From NCBI GenBank assembly GCA_017893485.1, contig CM030366.1:76327227-76391226 (forward strand): a stretch of DNA of 64,000 bases, given 5' to 3'. Source of the stretch: Hemerocallis citrina (lineage: Eukaryota; Streptophyta; Magnoliopsida; Asparagales; Asphodelaceae). A program made the translations under genes and the position numbers. This document shows positions 55,770 through 64,000 of the stretch, one piece after another; positions within the stretch are counted from its first letter, which is position 1, and each line of letters opens with the position of its first letter. The notes under the pieces are model-generated. The model was given only the letters and a program-made list of their open reading frames with translations, did not search any database and was not told the DNA's origin.

Positions 55770-58700
55770 TGTAACTCCTATTTTCCTGTATTTATATTTT
55801 ATACTGTATTATGCATCATTGTACCCTCTCGTCTATTTGAGATCCTGTAATCTGTTCAGATTGAATAAAATCATTATTTTTGTCTCGACTCAAATTTTTG
55901 GGTCCTTTTATCGAATTCATTTATGTGCAATTTGTGTCGTTCTTCATGAAGGATTGACCAATTCTTCTCATTTATCCCTTTAATCTCCATTTTATTGTAT
56001 TTTGAGCTATTCTCCTGTTGGACCTTATTTGAAACGGATACCCAAAACCCATCAAACCCGAAACCCTACTATATAACCCTACCCTAACCCTAATCCCAAC
56101 CTAATTACTATTAAACCCTAATCTAACCCCCACCGCTCTTCTCCTTCATCATTCCGTTTCCTTCTCCTTCGATTTTGCGCGCCAACCCATAGCCAGATCC
56201 ATTTCCCTTCTCCGACCGCCACTCCGCCGTCTCCCTTACCATCGCCTACGACCCCCGCTCCTCGTCAAGCCCATCACAGCAACCAACACTACCATCTCCC
56301 CATCCATCGAACCCATCCTCGACCAAACCCACCTCTGCCATTACCCATCACCTGTCACCACCCTGTCGCCTCGTCAACTCCTCAACACCACACTCAATAC
56401 CTCTACACCTCCGTTGCATCGCCACACACCACCAAACCACTCCCCAAACTCCTCCTCTGTTTTCGAACCACAGCAGAGTCGCCGCGCATCACCCTCCTCA
56501 GTCATCGCCGCTCGTCACACCACAGTCAGCCGTGCTACCCCATCGCCGCGTCGCTCCTCGACATAGCGCCATCATCGAAGAACCTCGCCACCGCACATTC
56601 TCTCTCTCACGCTCGCTGTTCGTCGAAGAAGAGAACGAAGGAAGAAGAAGAAAGGAGGAAAAGGCGGGATTAGATCTCGACCGTAGGATAGCGCCCGTGA
56701 TCGCCGTCCCGTGTTCGTCCACAGCGAATCCCAGATCCACTGTTCGCTATTCGGGAGGGATCTACTGCGGAGGAGCTCAACCATTGGCCGCGCTCGCTGT
56801 CCCGTGTTCTGGGCACAGCGAATCCCGAACCGCTGTTTGCTGTTCGGCCGATCTGGTGTTGAAATTTTTGGGCGCTTCTATTGGATCTTCGCACCTGCTT
56901 TTGGGGAGACTTCTTCCAGGATTTTTCAACCCAATTTTCTACAACAAGTGGATCTAATCATCGTCAAATTAAGTCAAGTATCCCTTGTACAATTTATTTG
57001 TTCTAGTACAAGCATCCCTTGAAAAATATTACAAATAGTTAGAATTGTGACTCCTCCTTGACTATCGTTGTTGATCAATATTAAACCTCCAAAATTTTAT
57101 GATTCTAAGAGTCACAAAAATTTCATTGTGTTAAATTATAATTACTTGGACTCTTTTACCCCTGAACATATGGACACATGAATTAAGGACCTAGATTTGT
57201 AGACATGTTATATTTTGTATTTGATAATCTTGCAACCATTTGACTTGAAAAACAATTATTACTTGCTGTTTTGACCACCACTATCCTGTATTTATATCAC
57301 ACAATAACTTAGATGCCTAATGACAAATTTCCATGTAATCTATACTAGTAAGCTATTCCCACATGTTTCTGTTCTGAATCTTCTTTTGCTGTTTCGAGCC
57401 ATTTAACATTAGAATCTGGACCCGAACCTTGAATAGAAAATGTAGATCTCGACGTCTAGTTGTCGATAGCCTCCAAAAGTTTCGAATTTGGAGTTACCGT
57501 CTAGGAGTTATTGCAGTTTTACTACAGCTGTATCGGTAGACGCAGATTTACAAAACTGCTGCACACTTTTACTTTGCGAATTAATTTAGCTATGTAAACA
57601 GCAAGCGTTGGACTGTAAATTTTATATGTGGCTGCTGGACACCCTATAGGACATCCCCAAATTTTCTTAGAATTAATTTGCAACATTTCACACACTTGTA
57701 TGCTTGCTTGATAAGAATTAATAAAAGTAACAAGCCGGGGTTATGGGAAAGACTATATTAGTGGACAATATAGGTAAGTGTACTCGGAAGGGGGCCTGTA
57801 TTTCCCACTTGATACATGTCTCATGAACTAGTATATTATAAATCGATTCATGGACTAGTATATTATTGATCCATGAACTAGTATATATATGTGATTCATG
57901 ACTTGTCTTGCTATGACTCGACACATGAACTAGTTATATGATTACCCGATTCATGAGCATGACTAGCTTGTTACTTGATACTTGATACCTGAGTACGCTG
58001 CCCTATAAAATCCATTACTAGGCCTAAACAAAATTGTTTTGGCTGTAGCAACCATGTAGTAAAAGCATCGATGCATGAAGTGCTACATAGATAGTAATAA
58101 CTACAAGACTTGAACATGAAACTTGAACATGACACCTGTTACTTGATACTTGATGATATGATACATGAAACATGATACATGAGACTTGAAACCTGAAACT
58201 TGAACTTGATACATTGTTACTTGATACTTGACAACTTGTTACTTGAGGCTTGACACTTGAAATAAAATTTTGATACTAGACTTGACAACTTGACACCCGA
58301 CACTTACTAGATACTTGTCACTTGAGGTTAGATACCCCTACATGTACACTTGTCACTTGCTTTACCATTAGTGTTTGTTTACCCAATCTAGTCTCTTGAG
58401 TTGTCCTTCCTACTAGTTAGTTCTTGAATCCCTATTACTTGTTGTAAACCCTATTATATTCTTGATTCCAATTCTTGTTTCCCATTACTTGTACTCGTTT
58501 TTACTATTTGTGGCCCTAGCTTGCACTAAGGGCATTCTCTCTTATTTTTTCCTGTTTTTCCTTTTTATATTTATTAAGCCGACTTTGGAGACGAGCTACC
58601 CGCTGGAATTGGTGAGCAAAGATTCTAGCCTTCAAGTGGAGAAAGTACTTGATTAGATACTTATTTCTTGAATTATTTGTTCTTCTTGGATTACTATTTC

Positions 58701-58962
58701 TTGCTACTTAAGAACTTGTAACGGGTTGATGTTCCCGAGTTTTAACTTGATCCAGACTTGAAACTATTTGGATGTTTTATTTTATTTCAGTTGTTTCTGT
58801 TGCTAATAAATTATTCATGCATGCTTGGTTACATATATATCTCTCTTGTTATATTCTTGTTGTGATGCTGAGTCGATCCTACAGCTTATGAATGATGTTA
58901 AGATCATTCGCTGGCCTCCATCATGCACTCGTATTCCGTATTTTGGGGAGCGGGGCGTGACA
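55770..58962 (+). repeat. Tekay 5' LTR (3193 bp)
   Basis: Start TGTAACTCCTATTTTCC, end GGCGGGGCGTGACA-type. It holds a GC-rich segment (56150-56800) with the same TTCGTCGAAGAAGAGAACGAAG type of motif as the LTRs at 13519, and an irregular CTTGAxAC tandem region (58110-58330). The frames 56498-57022 are not supported as genes. Confidence 0.95.
58110..58335. repeat. Irregular CTTGATAC/CTTGAAAC repeats
   Basis: Many 8- to 10-base units (ACTTGATACTTGATGATATG, ACATGATACATGAGACTTG) cluster here; a shorter, homologous cluster is at 14150-14260 (inverted) in the non-autonomous element. Confidence 0.7.
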
Positions 58963-58972
58963 AGGATTTTAG

Positions 58973-58985
58973 TGGTATCAGAGCC
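58973..58985 (+). promoter_or_regulatory. Primer binding site (initiator Met tRNA)
   Basis: TGGTATCAGAGCC, perfect complement type, 10 bases after the LTR. Confidence 0.95.
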
Positions 58986-59134
58986 AGTTTTGGGCTAATG
59001 TGTTAGTTAACTAATACATTAGACAGGCTTGACTCAGTCAGGGTTAACTCAGCATTTGACAGGCCATGAAATTGCATGAAAATTTTTATTATCAACTTGA
59101 TCTGGATCCTGATTGTTTTGGGTTTGTGCAGGAC

Positions 59135-60326
59135 ATGGCTCGAAGAAACGCTTCGTCCTCCCAGTCTGAGGGTGATCAGACTGACCAGCCCGCCATTATG
59201 CAGCTGTTATAGATGCAGCAAGAGCAAAATGAGCGACACATGCAGCAGATGATGCAAATACAGAGAGAGCATGCAGAGATGATGAGAGCAGCCTTACGAG
59301 CTGCCAACAGAGAGCCCCTTGTACCTGCGCTTGGAGTGCTGCCGCCTAGACCGGGCAATGTAGCTGATTTCATGAGGCTGCACCCCAATAAGTTCACATG
59401 TACATATGGTCCATTGGAAGCTGAGCAGTGGCTCATTAGGACGGAACAGTTGTTCATCGCGGCAAGGATAGCCGATGTGGACCGAGTGGATGTCGTAAGC
59501 ATCCAGCTGGTTGATCTCGCCCATATCTGAGAGACTAGAACGTCCCGCCGCCTGGGCCATTTTCAGGAAGAGCTTCCTCACAAAGTTCTTCCCTAATGTC
59601 ACCAGGAAGGAGATGGAGCGGCAGTTTGTCGCACTCACTCAGGTTCGTCAAATAGTGTCTTATATGCAAAATTTCATTGTCAATTTATGATATATCGATG
59701 CCTAACTAAGACACTATCTTGAATCAGGGAAATCGGACCGTAGATGAGTATGCTGCGGAGTTTACCCGTTTGAGCCGCTTTGCCACGTCTATGGTGGCTA
59801 ATGATGAGGACAAGGGCAGTCGCTTCTTACTGGGCTTGGATATCGATATCCAAGATCACCTGGCTGCTTTGAGACTTCGTTCCTACGCCGATATCCTGGA
59901 GGCTGCTAGGAGCCAGGAACAGACCAGCAGACGGAAGCATGCCATTCAGCGGTCTGCTCCGCACCCGATTGCTGCCAGGCCCACTGGAGGCCCAATCAGG
60001 AGACTAGCTCCAACCTACCCTGCCAGGACTGCTCCCTACCCTGTTGCTGCCCCTAGGTGAGTTCTACCAGATTCCAGGACACGCACGTGGGGATTGCCGG
60101 TGAGCTAACCGCCGATGTTTTGGTTGTGGTGCTACCGACCACACAGTCCGAGATTGTCCACGGGGCAGGCCAGGCCAGCCTGCAGTCGCACCGACTCGCG
60201 ATCAAGTTAGGCCGCCACTTCCTCCTCAGCATCAGATCGTCGGTCAGAGGACCACTGCCCCGAGGAGAGGTCAGGCCTTCAACCTGACTGCAGAGGAAAC
60301 TGAGATCGTAGAGGAGGTCGTTGCAG
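59135..60326 (+). pseudogene. Tekay gag with internal intron
   Basis: ATG at 59135 follows GTGCAGGAC. The frame reads MARRNASSSQSEGDQTDQP, a TAG in place of Gln at 59208, then MQQEQNERHMQQMMQIQ. The capsid core follows with PNKFTCTYGPLEAEQWL, and after frame problems near 59527 SFLTKFFPNVTRKEMER. An 85-base GT-AG insert (59643-59727) separates LTQ from GNRTVDEYAAEFTRLSRFA; without it the Tekay motif is continuous. The zinc knuckle CFGCGATDHTVRDC (CX2CX4HX4C) lies at about 60114-60155. Gag forms the particle. The 3' end runs into protease through a second intron at 60327. Confidence 0.88.
59643..59727 (+). other. Intron-like insert in Tekay gag
   Basis: CTCACTCAG/GTTCGTC...CTAAC...GAATCAG/GGAAATCGG. 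85 bases (not a multiple of three), with a stop in the gag frame and a CTAAC branch-like motif 24 bases before the acceptor. Splicing restores VALTQ/GNRTVDEY, the order seen in all Tekay gag proteins. Confidence 0.7.
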
Positions 60327-60474
60327 GTATATTTGTATTTTGTTGCTTATTATCTATTTCATGATTTATTGATTATCTTGCATCACACCTTATGTAGTTC
60401 TTTTCACATCAGTTTTTACTATCCCTTATTATCCTGCATATTCATTCTCTTCCCATATTTTGACTCTATCATAG
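60327..60474 (+). other. Intron-like insert between gag and protease
   Basis: GTTGCAG/GTATATTTG...CTCTATCATAG/GTATCATCC. 148 bases, T-rich. Splicing joins EEVVAG to IILVHSFPAHVLFDSGATHS in frame, as in unbroken Tekay proteins. Confidence 0.7.
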
Positions 60475-61231
60475 GTATCATCCTAGTCCATTCCTTTCCT
60501 GCCCATGTCTTATTTGATTCCGGGGCGACCCACTCCTTCGTTTCCTCTCGCTTTGTGGATCAGCACCAGTTGGAGTGCAGTAATATGCAGACAGCTTGGA
60601 ATATCACCACAGGTGGCGGTGTTGTTATTTGCTCTAAGGAGTGCAGGCAGAGTCCTTTGGTTATTAGGGGCAGAGATTTCAAAGCAGACCTAATAGTGAT
60701 TGGCAATTCAGGGTTTGATGTAATTCTCGGCTTGAATTGGTTGGGGGAGTCTCATGCTGTTATTGATTGCTGAGCAAAGAAGGTTGTATTCAGGATTCCG
60801 GAGCATGATGAGTTTGAATTCCATGCTGGGGAAACACCTCTTGGGCGTGGTAAGAAGGTGGCAGATGAGGAAGATTGTGCAATGGAGTTGTACACAGGCT
60901 GTGAGGCTGTGCCTCTTGTAGTGCAGGAATTCCTGGATGTGTTCCCAGAGGAATTTCCCGGGTTACCTCCAAATCGAGAAGTGGAGTTCGGCATTGAGGT
61001 TCAGCCGGGTACAGTACCGATATCGAAGAGCCCGTACAGGATGGCGCCAATCAAGCTTGCAGAGCTGAAGGTACAGATTCATGGTCTATTGGATTTGGGT
61101 TTCATCAGGCCCAGTGTATCACCGTGGGGAGCTCCTGTGCTGTTCGTCAATAAAAAGGACGGAAGCCGCAGGTTTTGCATGGATTACCGAGAGATGAACA
61201 GTGTCACCGTGAAGAATCGATATCACTACCC
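60475..61231 (+). pseudogene. Tekay protease and RT N-terminus
   Basis: LFDSGATHSFVSSRF at about 60510 is the intact aspartic protease site, followed by FDVILGLNWL. A TGA at 60771 follows IDC. After it, the connection reads [40 protein letters not shown] and [21 protein letters not shown] one-base frameshift near 61225 changes frame just before the RT palm. Confidence 0.94.
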
Positions 61232-62551
61232 AGGATCAACAAATTGTTTGATCAGTTAGGCAGTGCTGCAGTGTTTTCGAAGTTAGATCTTTGCTCGGGG
61301 TACCATCAGGTGAAAGTGAAAGCAGCAGATGTGCCGAAGACTGTGTTCAGGACCAGGTATGGGCATTATGAGTTCTTGGTGATGCCCTTCGGTGTCAAGA
61401 ATGCCCCAGCAGTATTTATGAGCTTGATGAACAGAGTCTTCTCCCAGTTCCTTGACAGATTCGTGGTGGTCTTTATAGTCGATATCTTAGTGTATTCGCG
61501 GAATCGGGAAGAGCATGCAGAACATCTGAGAATAGTCTTGCAGACTCTGAGGGAGAACAAGCTCTATGGAAAGCTCAGCAAGTGTGAGTTCTGGCTTGAT
61601 CGAGTTCCATTCTTGGGACATATTATCTCGGGCGAGGGAGTCTCAGTTGATCCATCCAAGATTGCTGCAGTGAAGGATTGGCCAGTGCCAAAGACAGTTT
61701 CTGAGGTTAGGAGTTTCCTCGGGCTAGCAGGGTATTACAGGAAATTTGTGCAGGACTTCTCGAAGATTGCTGGGCCATTGACTAAGCTGACAGGGAAAGA
61801 TCAGAGGTTTGTGTGGAATGAGGCCTGCAGTGAAGCTTTCGCCGAGTTGAAGAACAGGTTGACTTCAGCGCCCATGTTAACTATACCGGATGGTTCGGGT
61901 GGTTTCGTTATTCATTGCGATGCTTCAGGCAGAGGTCTAGGTGTAGTGCTGATGCAGAAGGGTCGGGTGGTTGCTTATGCATCCAGTCAGTTGAGGCCGC
62001 ACGAGAAGAACTACCCTACTCATGACTTGGAGTTGGCTGCAGTGATCTACGCTCTGAAGTTGTGGAGGCACTACTTGCTTGGAGAGCAAGTGGAAATTTT
62101 TACTGACCACAAGAGTCTCAAGTATGTCTTCACACAGAAAGAGCTGAATATGAGGCAGAGGCGCTGGTTAGAGTTGATGGCTGACTACGACATCAGCTTG
62201 CAGTATCACCCTGGTAAGGTGAACATGGTGCCTGATGCATTGAGCAGGAGACCAGCCATCATGTGTTTGACCCAACAGAAGGAACTTATCGAGCAGATGA
62301 GGACATTAGACCTGAATGTGATTTTGCCGAGCACCGATCGTAGTTGCATGATGCTTCAGTTGCAGTCATCTTTGGTGGAGCAGATCAAGGAAGCTCAGGC
62401 AGGTGATGAGCAATTGCAGAAGTTCTGGGTAGAAGTTGAGGCAGGTTTGAGGACCGATATGATCATTCACTCTGATGGATCACTTCGCTTTGGGGCTAGG
62501 CTATGTGTCCCAAAGGGGGAAGTCAGGCAGAAATTGCTCGAGGAGGCCCAT
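61228..62551 (+). pseudogene. Tekay RT and RNase H
   Basis: In the second frame: [57 protein letters not shown]. The active site reads [11 protein letters not shown]: the codon at 61478-61480 is GTC (Val) where the first Asp of the FxDD box should be, so this copy cannot polymerise. RNase H follows with [20 protein letters not shown] (about 61908), [20 protein letters not shown] and [20 protein letters not shown]. The 459-codon span is open to a TAG at 62552. Confidence 0.96.
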
Positions 62552-63619
62552 TAGTCAGCATACTCTATTCATCCCGGTGGTACCAAGATGTATCGGGATT
62601 TGAAGCTCCACTTCTGGTGGCATGGCATGAAGAGGGCAGTAGCCAGATTTGTGTCTCAGTGCTTGATCTGCCAACAGGTGAAGGCAGAACATCAGAGGAC
62701 CGCCGGACTTCTCCAGCCTCTTCCCATTCCGGAGTGGAAGTGGGAGCACATCACCATGGATTTTATGACCGCCTTACCACGGAGTCCTAAGGGTCACAAC
62801 GCCATTTGGGTGATTGTCGACAGACTGACAAAGAGCGCTCATTTCATCCCCTTCAGAGTTGGTTAGTCTACTGAGAGTCTAGCAGAGAGATACATGCAGG
62901 AGATTATCAGACTCCATGGGGTTCCGGTCAGCATCGTATCCAACAGGGATACCAGGTTCCGATCTCAGTTTTGGGAAAGCCTGCAGAACAGTCTTGGGAG
63001 CAAGCTGAAGTACAGTACAACATTCCATCCTCAGACAGACGGGCAGTCAGAGAGGACCATTCAGACCTTGGAGGATATGTTGAGGTCCTGCGTACTTCAG
63101 TTTGGGGGGTCTTGGGAGGATCACCTACACTTAGTTGAGTTCTCGTACAACAACAGCTATCAAGCCAGTCTTAAAGCTGCACCGTACGAGGCATTGTATG
63201 GTCGGAAGTGTAGGTCGCCAGTGTGCTGGGACGACATTGGTGAAAGGAAATTGTTGGGGCCAGATTTGATTATCAGGACAGTCGACACTGGAGCTCAGAT
63301 TAGAAAACACCTTGTAGCAGCTCAGGACAGGCAGAAGAAGTGGGCAGATGTCCACAGGAGACCATCGGAATTTGAGGTGGGAGACCATGTGTTCCTCAAA
63401 GTATCACCGTGGAGAGGCATTATCCGATTTGGAGGTGGAGGCAAGCTAAGCCCCAGGTTCATCGGGCCTTTCGACATTGTGGAGCGAGTAGGTAAGGTGG
63501 CCTATCGACTCGCGCTGTCGCCAGCTCTATCTGGAGTGCATGATGTCTTTCATGTCTCCCAACTCAGGAGATACATCAGGGATGAGAGTCATGTGATTGA
63601 CTACTCGGAGTTGTCGGTA
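62552..63619 (+). pseudogene. Tekay integrase
   Basis: TAG at 62552 replaces the residue after EEAH, so the HHCC region reads H(stop)SAYSIHPGG then CLICQQVKAEH. The catalytic Asp of HITMDFMTALPRSPKG (GAT at 62759), the Asp of IVSNRDTRFRSQFW and the Glu of DGQSERTIQTLEDMLR are present. A second TAG at 62863 interrupts PFRVG/STESLAERY. The C-terminal domain ends DVFHVSQLRRYIRDESHV. Both stops are CAG to TAG. Frame 62894-63619 is uninterrupted. Confidence 0.95.
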
Positions 63620-63796
63620 TAGCCAGACTTGTCTTGTGAGATTCCGCCAGTTACTATCTTGGACAGGCGTGAGAAGGTGTTGAAGAATAAAGTTATAAAA
63701 CTGGTTCGAGTTGCATGGAATCCTCACTCGCCGGGTGAGTCGACTTGGGAATTGGAAGAGGAGATCCAGAAGAAGTTCCCGCATCTGTTTCAGTAG
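63620..63796 (+). pseudogene. Tekay chromodomain
   Basis: After a TAG at 63620 (Gln expected) the frame reads PDLSCEIPPVTILDRREKVL, NKVIKLVRVAWNPHSPGEST and WELEEEIQKKFPHLFQ, stop TAG at 63794. ILDRxExxLRNK...W...ExxTWExExxM is the Tekay C-terminal chromodomain, which steers insertion to heterochromatin marked with H3K9 methylation. Confidence 0.93.
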
Positions 63797-63889
63797 CCTT
63801 GTTGTTCTTTCTTTTCTTTTAGGGGTTACCCTATGTACCACTTGTCTGAATTTCGAGGACAAAATTCTGCTTGTTAGGTGGGTAGGATT
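63797..63889 (+). promoter_or_regulatory. Tekay 3' signature and polypurine region
   Basis: TTTCGAGGACAAAATTCTGC and GGTGGGTAGGATT precede the 3' LTR. The same two blocks occur inverted at 16520-16560 in the non-autonomous element. Confidence 0.85.
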
Positions 63890-64000
63890 TGTAACTCCTA
63901 TTTCCCTGTATTTATATTTTATACTGTATTGTGCCTCATTGTACCCTCTCGTCTATTTGAGATCCTGTAATTTGTTCAGATTGAATAAAATCATTATTTT
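63890..64000 (+). repeat. Start of Tekay 3' LTR
   Basis: 111 bases aligned to 55770-55880 (TGTAACTCC... to ATAAAATCATTATTTT), differing at about four positions. The remainder lies beyond the window. Confidence 0.95.

Larger units (their letters stand above)
55770..64000 (+). mobile_element. Tekay-lineage chromovirus, 3' LTR cut by window end
   Basis: 5' LTR 55770-58962 starts TGTAACTCC and ends GCGTGACA. PBS at 58973, gag-pol to a chromodomain ending at 63796, the family signature TTTCGAGGACAAAATTCTGC, polypurine region GGTGGGTAGGATT and 3' LTR start at 63890 (TGTAACTCC). The first 111 bases of the 3' LTR differ from the 5' LTR at about four positions (55783-55880). The element has five or more stops, one frameshift in RT and an RT active-site change, so it is not autonomous today. 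Flanking target duplication cannot be tested. Confidence 0.95.

Noticed and set aside
56498..57022. Frames of 70-141 codons in the Tekay LTR
   Set aside because: Overlapping on both strands, low-complexity and inside an LTR.
58973..58985. tRNA gene at the TGGTATCAGAGCC sites
   Set aside because: These are 12-14-base primer binding sites, not tRNA genes; no cloverleaf sequence surrounds them.

Overview
This window is plant (angiosperm) nuclear DNA made almost entirely of nested transposable elements, with broken pieces of plant genes between and inside them. The evidence is plant-specific families: Ty3/gypsy Tekay chromoviruses and Tat-lineage elements with initiator-Met and Tat-type primer binding sites, a Ty1/copia element, a CACTA transposon carrying ROP GTPase exons, a DEAH11/12-like helicase pseudogene and a plant-mobile-domain pseudogene. 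The species cannot be told from the sequence. I see no intact host gene, no RNA gene and no CRISPR array.

Layout. 1-2517: truncated Tekay-type LTR sitting in a Tat-like LTR remnant (2518-2696). 2697-8512: antisense DEAH11/12-like helicase pseudogene split by a 4404-bp CACTA element (2755-7158, TSD AAT) that carries a fumarase exon and three ROP GTPase exons with splice sites. 8864-22555: decayed Ty1/copia element (140-bp LTRs, TSD CAGTC), itself split by a young minus-strand non-autonomous chromovirus (13519-22230, two 3001-bp LTRs, TSD GAAGC). 22556-24235: remnants of a second copia element and of a Tat-like LTR. 24236-30698: internally deleted chromovirus with 3.8-kb LTRs. 30712-47969: a 17.3-kb Tat-lineage element (TSD GAAAT) with gag-pol, dual RNase H, four minisatellite arrays, an antisense intron-containing gene and a foreign solo LTR in gag. 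47975-50270: low-complexity and unassigned DNA with a foldback MITE. 50271-55205: plant-mobile-domain pseudogene region with inverted-repeat clusters. 55770-64000: a Tekay element (3193-bp 5' LTR, gag-pol with chromodomain) whose 3' LTR is cut by the window end.

How it fits together. The Tekay element at the right end and the coding-deficient element at 13519-22230 have recognisably related LTRs, so the first belongs to the family that could have mobilised the second. Most coding regions are dead; their stop codons are mostly single C-to-T or G-to-A steps from CAG, CAA, CGA or TGG, as expected for methylated, silenced DNA. The most notable signals are the multi-gene transduplication in the CACTA element, two intron-like GT-AG inserts in the Tekay gag/protease, the spliced-looking antisense gene and higher-order tandem arrays in the Tat element, a chimeric junction around the solo LTR, and a 27-bp (9-residue) coding repeat shared by two chromovirus derivatives.
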